Source: Streptococcus sanguinis | Lineage (GTDB): Bacteria; Bacillota; Bacilli; Lactobacillales; Streptococcaceae | Assembly: GCF_900475275.1 (NCBI RefSeq) | Contig: NZ_LS483364.1 | Span: 1,798,001-1,862,000 of the forward strand | DNA: 64,000 nt | Direction of reading: 5' to 3' | The notes under the pieces: generated by a model | Database searches by the model: none | What the model saw: only the letters and a program-made list of their open reading frames with translations | Told to the model about the DNA's origin: nothing | Program-made: the position numbers and the translations under genes | Shown here: in pieces, positions 63,799 to 64,000 of the stretch | Position numbering within the stretch: the first letter of the stretch is position 1 | How the letters are laid out: every line of letters starts with the position of its first letter

Positions 63799-64000
63799 TT
63801 AAAAAATCTTCTTTTTCACGAGGAAGGTAGTAAAATAAGGCAGCTTGGTTTCTGGTGTGATTCCATCGAGACCCAGCAGAGTCTGCTGCTTATCTGTCGA
63901 AGAATTGCTAACCATGAAAGTCTGCTGCAAGAGACCGAGCTTTTCGAGCAGAGGCAGGACAGTATCTAGGTGATTGGCCACCTTCATCAGCACAATCGAG
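63799..64000 (-). CDS. cbiL: C-terminus of a CbiL-like precorrin/cobalt-factor methyltransferase (truncated by window)
   Basis: The last 67 codons are seen: SIVLMKVANHLDTVLPLLEK, then LGLLQQTFMVSNSSTD and the end TTFLVKKKIF. This matches the C-terminal part of CbiL/CobI C20-methyltransferases. The gene continues beyond the right edge. It lies 69 bases upstream of cbiM, so the cbi operon extends outside the window. Confidence 0.7.
   Translation of the reverse strand, partial: SIVLMKVANHLDTVLPLLEKLGLLQQTFMVSNSSTDKQQTLLGLDGITPETKLPYFTTFLVKKKIF

Noticed and set aside
63799..63993. Complete 64-residue small gene at the right edge
   Set aside because: The frame stays open to the window end and matches a methyltransferase C-terminus, so it is a truncated gene.

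Overview
The window looks like a chromosome segment of an oral streptococcus, most likely Streptococcus sanguinis or a close relative. The base composition, AGGAGG-type ribosome sites, secA, a queG-like gene and many CcpA-like cre sites fit a streptococcus. The clinching feature is a long B12-synthesis plus ethanolamine/propanediol island, which I associate with S. sanguinis. Nearly all genes are on the minus strand, so the biological order runs from high to low coordinates. I see no tRNA, rRNA, CRISPR array or insertion sequence.

Layout from the right end. 64.0-51.5 kb is cobalamin supply: the end of a CbiL-like methyltransferase, the CbiMNQO cobalt transporter, cobyric acid synthase, a PduO-type adenosyltransferase, a precorrin-2 dehydrogenase, hemA-hemC-hemD-hemB-hemL (glutamyl-tRNA to uroporphyrinogen III), and cobU-cobS-cobC. 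51.4-39.3 kb holds an old-yellow-enzyme-like oxidoreductase and two peptide/nickel-type ABC transporters, one clearly NikABCDE-like. 39.2-37.5 kb holds a flavin reductase and queG, the only plus-strand protein gene. 37.3-33.2 kb is an AT-rich island of small membrane proteins, with a broken paralogue and three short coding tails sharing a QKVFGW-like end.

33.1-27.5 kb is an operon with a surface HAD phosphatase lipoprotein, eutP, cobD, pduX, cobT and a second PduO. Between it and eutG lies a plus-strand adenosylcobalamin riboswitch RNA with its own promoter and terminator and no plus-strand gene behind it. 26.8-11.8 kb is the ethanolamine microcompartment locus: eutG, eutS, eutV, eutW (frameshifted), eutA, eutB, eutC, eutL, an eutK-like gene, eutE, two eutM copies, eutT, pduL, an unknown cargo protein, eutN, eutH and eutQ. 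11.4-2.6 kb is a reduced propanediol locus: pduB, pduCDE, pduGH, a GlcG-like protein, an aquaglyceroporin and an acetate/propionate kinase. The start of secA follows.

How it works together (inference from known families). Ethanolamine ammonia-lyase (EutBC) and diol dehydratase (PduCDE), both B12-dependent, make acetaldehyde and propionaldehyde. One shared set of downstream enzymes (EutE, EutG, PduL, the kinase) and one mixed shell (EutS, EutM x2, EutL, EutK-like, EutN, PduB) appears to serve both. The cob/cbi/hem genes supply the cofactor, and three adenosyltransferases activate it. Regulation seems to combine CcpA with EutV/EutW antitermination. Paired hairpins with A1/G4 hexaloops occur in the leaders of eutG, eutA and the phosphatase lipoprotein, and in the riboswitch RNA, which could act as a B12-controlled decoy for EutV.
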